From SKVR01 sp037441525 (GTDB lineage Bacteria; Bacteroidota; Bacteroidia; Bacteroidales; UBA7960): a DNA stretch of 14,182 nt. Shown piece after piece: positions 13,294-14,182 of the stretch. Within the stretch, counting starts at the first letter, position 1. Each line of letters begins with the position of its first letter. The notes below the pieces were generated by a model. It ran no database searches, had not been told where the DNA came from, and was given only the letters and a program-made list of their open reading frames with translations. The stretch is taken from assembly GCA_037441525.1 (NCBI GenBank), contig JBBISA010000075.1, forward strand, positions 1 to 14,182, written 5' to 3'. Made by a program: the position numbers and the translations under genes.

Positions 13294-13962
13294 ATGGATC
13301 AGGTACTCGAAAAATTGCTCGAAGCCGTTGAGAACGGAAAAATTGATATAAAATCTCCATATCCCCCGGCAATGAAGGGGCAGGATGGCGCAGCCGAACT
13401 AACCATACAGGCACTTGATACTGGGATTGCCCCCCAACAGATTCTTGACCAGGCGCTGATACCTGCAATGGGGAATGTGGGAAGAAAATTTTCTGAGAAT
13501 AAGATTTTTGTACCCCAGATGCTGATGTCGGCAAGGGCAATGGGAGCTTCAATGACGCAGCTGAAACCTTTTTTCACTTCAGGTGAAATAAAAACCAAAG
13601 GAACTTTTGTAATTGGTACTGTGAAGGGCGACCTGCACGATATTGGCAAGAATCTGGTATCGATGATGATAGAAGGTAATGGCTGGTCTGTAATTGATCT
13701 TGGAGTAGATGTTTCGGCTGAAAAATTCCTTGACACCCTTAACTACCATAAAGGTGCTGTTTTAGGGTTATCAGCGCTTCTTACCACTACTATGGTAAAT
13801 ATGCAGGAGATTGTAACAACTATAAAGGAGAAAGTACCCGATACCATTATTCTTGTTGGAGGGGCCCCTGTAAATTCTGACTTTTGCAGCAAGATCGGTG
13901 CCGATTTCTATGCTCCCGATCCACGAGGCGCTGTTGAATTCCTTGACAAGCTCGTTGCCTGA
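13294..13962 (+). CDS. Corrinoid protein of methyltransferase systems (MtaC/MtbC-like)
   Basis: This 222-residue protein carries a B12 cofactor that shuttles a methyl group between two methyltransferases. The N-terminal helical cap domain (about 1-95) includes ALIPAMGNVGRKFSENKIFVPQMLMSARAM, the typical B12-binding cap. The Rossmann-like domain contains GTVKGDLHDIGKNLV with the DxHxxG motif (Asp113, His115, Gly118), where the histidine is the lower cobalt ligand. The family segments LGLSALLTTTM (157-167) and ILVGGAPV (186-193) follow. Length matches stand-alone corrinoid proteins such as MtaC, MtbC and MttC. The ATG at 13294 is preferred to the in-frame TTG at 13273. No methyltransferase or reactivating enzyme lies in the window, so the methyl donor is unknown; partners may follow further right. 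The divergent AraC-type gene is a likely regulator. Confidence 0.92.
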   Translation: MDQVLEKLLEAVENGKIDIKSPYPPAMKGQDGAAELTIQALDTGIAPQQILDQALIPAMGNVGRKFSENKIFVPQMLMSARAMGASMTQLKPFFTSGEIKTKGTFVIGTVKGDLHDIGKNLVSMMIEGNGWSVIDLGVDVSAEKFLDTLNYHKGAVLGLSALLTTTMVNMQEIVTTIKEKVPDTIILVGGAPVNSDFCSKIGADFYAPDPRGAVEFLDKLVA

Positions 13963-14008
13963 AAGGGAAATAGTTTCCATTTTATTGTAATCACCTGAAA
14001 GGCCGCAA

Positions 14009-14025
14009 AATGCCGGCACGGCATT
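14009..14025 (+). terminator. Hairpin after the corrinoid gene (terminator candidate)
   Basis: AATGCCG and CGGCATT form a perfect 7-bp stem around GCA, 46 bp after the stop. The following bases (GTTATG) are only partly T-rich, so this is a weak intrinsic terminator at best. Confidence 0.35.
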
Positions 14026-14080
14026 GTTATGTGAAAAAACAGGTACATATATTAATTCAAAAAATTTAAAAATCAATTAA

Positions 14081-14182
14081 CCCAAATTTGTCTTTAGTCG
14101 TTTTTTCTAATGACCGTCAATAAAAATTTAAAGTTTTAAGTTATTGATTATGTGACTTCTATTTTGACAAATCGCTAAAGAA
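14081..14182. repeat. Right copy of the 102-bp inverted repeat (may continue past the window)
   Basis: The reverse complement of this stretch matches 2699-2800 without gaps at about 88% by eye. The match runs to the last base shown, so the true repeat may be longer. It contains a decayed version of the palindrome, with CTAATGAC at 14107-14114. It lies 118 bp after the corrinoid gene, in non-coding sequence. Confidence 0.85.

Noticed and set aside
2699..14182. Composite transposon or genomic island bounded by the inverted repeats
   Set aside because: No transposase or integrase lies inside, the content includes the core genes folB and glnS, and no target duplication can be seen. A dispersed repeat is more economical.

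Overview
The window looks like chromosomal DNA of a member of the Bacteroidota (Bacteroidales/Marinilabiliales-like). Start codons lack clear Shine-Dalgarno sequences. Many are preceded by matches to the Bacteroidota -7 promoter element TAnnTTTG. The proteins (ArsR, AraC/cupin, TSUP, DoxX, MscS, FolB, GlnS) read like Bacteroidota versions. No rRNA, tRNA, CRISPR array, transposase or phage gene was seen.

Layout. (1) 89-2602: a leftward ArsR-type regulator, a divergent AraC-type regulator, then a rightward TSUP anion permease followed by a DoxX-family membrane protein that is broken by an in-frame TAA. A 20-bp perfect hairpin closes this block. (2) 2915-4321, minus strand: a compact three-gene operon resembling arsEFG, made of a small cytoplasmic thioredoxin-like protein (CxxC), a CxxC thioredoxin-fold lipoprotein, and a CcdA-like membrane protein with one conserved Cys-Pro in each half. 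(3) 4322-6118: a long intergenic region with a palindrome, a -7 promoter match and a leader hairpin, then a 422-residue radical SAM protein of unrecognised function with unusual cysteine spacing. (4) 6189-9441: an MscS-type channel (minus), then folB and glnS. (5) 9556-12300: a three-gene ABC importer of the vitamin B12/siderophore class (btuFCD-like). (6) 12287-13962: a leftward AraC/cupin regulator and, divergent from it, a stand-alone corrinoid protein of the MtaC/MtbC type.

How the genes may work together. Blocks 1 and 2 look like an arsenic/organoarsenical or thiol/sulfur redox stress cluster (ArsR, TSUP, DoxX, thioredoxin/CcdA module). Blocks 5 and 6 form a corrinoid theme: an importer that could supply cobalamin, and a corrinoid protein that carries methyl groups. 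No methyltransferase partner lies in the window, so it is probably further right. The radical SAM gene stands alone; its partner is unknown. MscS, folB and glnS are ordinary core genes.

The most notable structural feature is a 102-bp inverted repeat (about 88% identity by eye). One copy lies at 2699-2800, and the other runs to the last base of the window (14081-14182). The left copy contains a perfect 23-bp palindrome built on CTAATGAC/GTCATTAG. The same 8-mer also forms the inner part of the hairpin at the end of the DoxX pseudogene.
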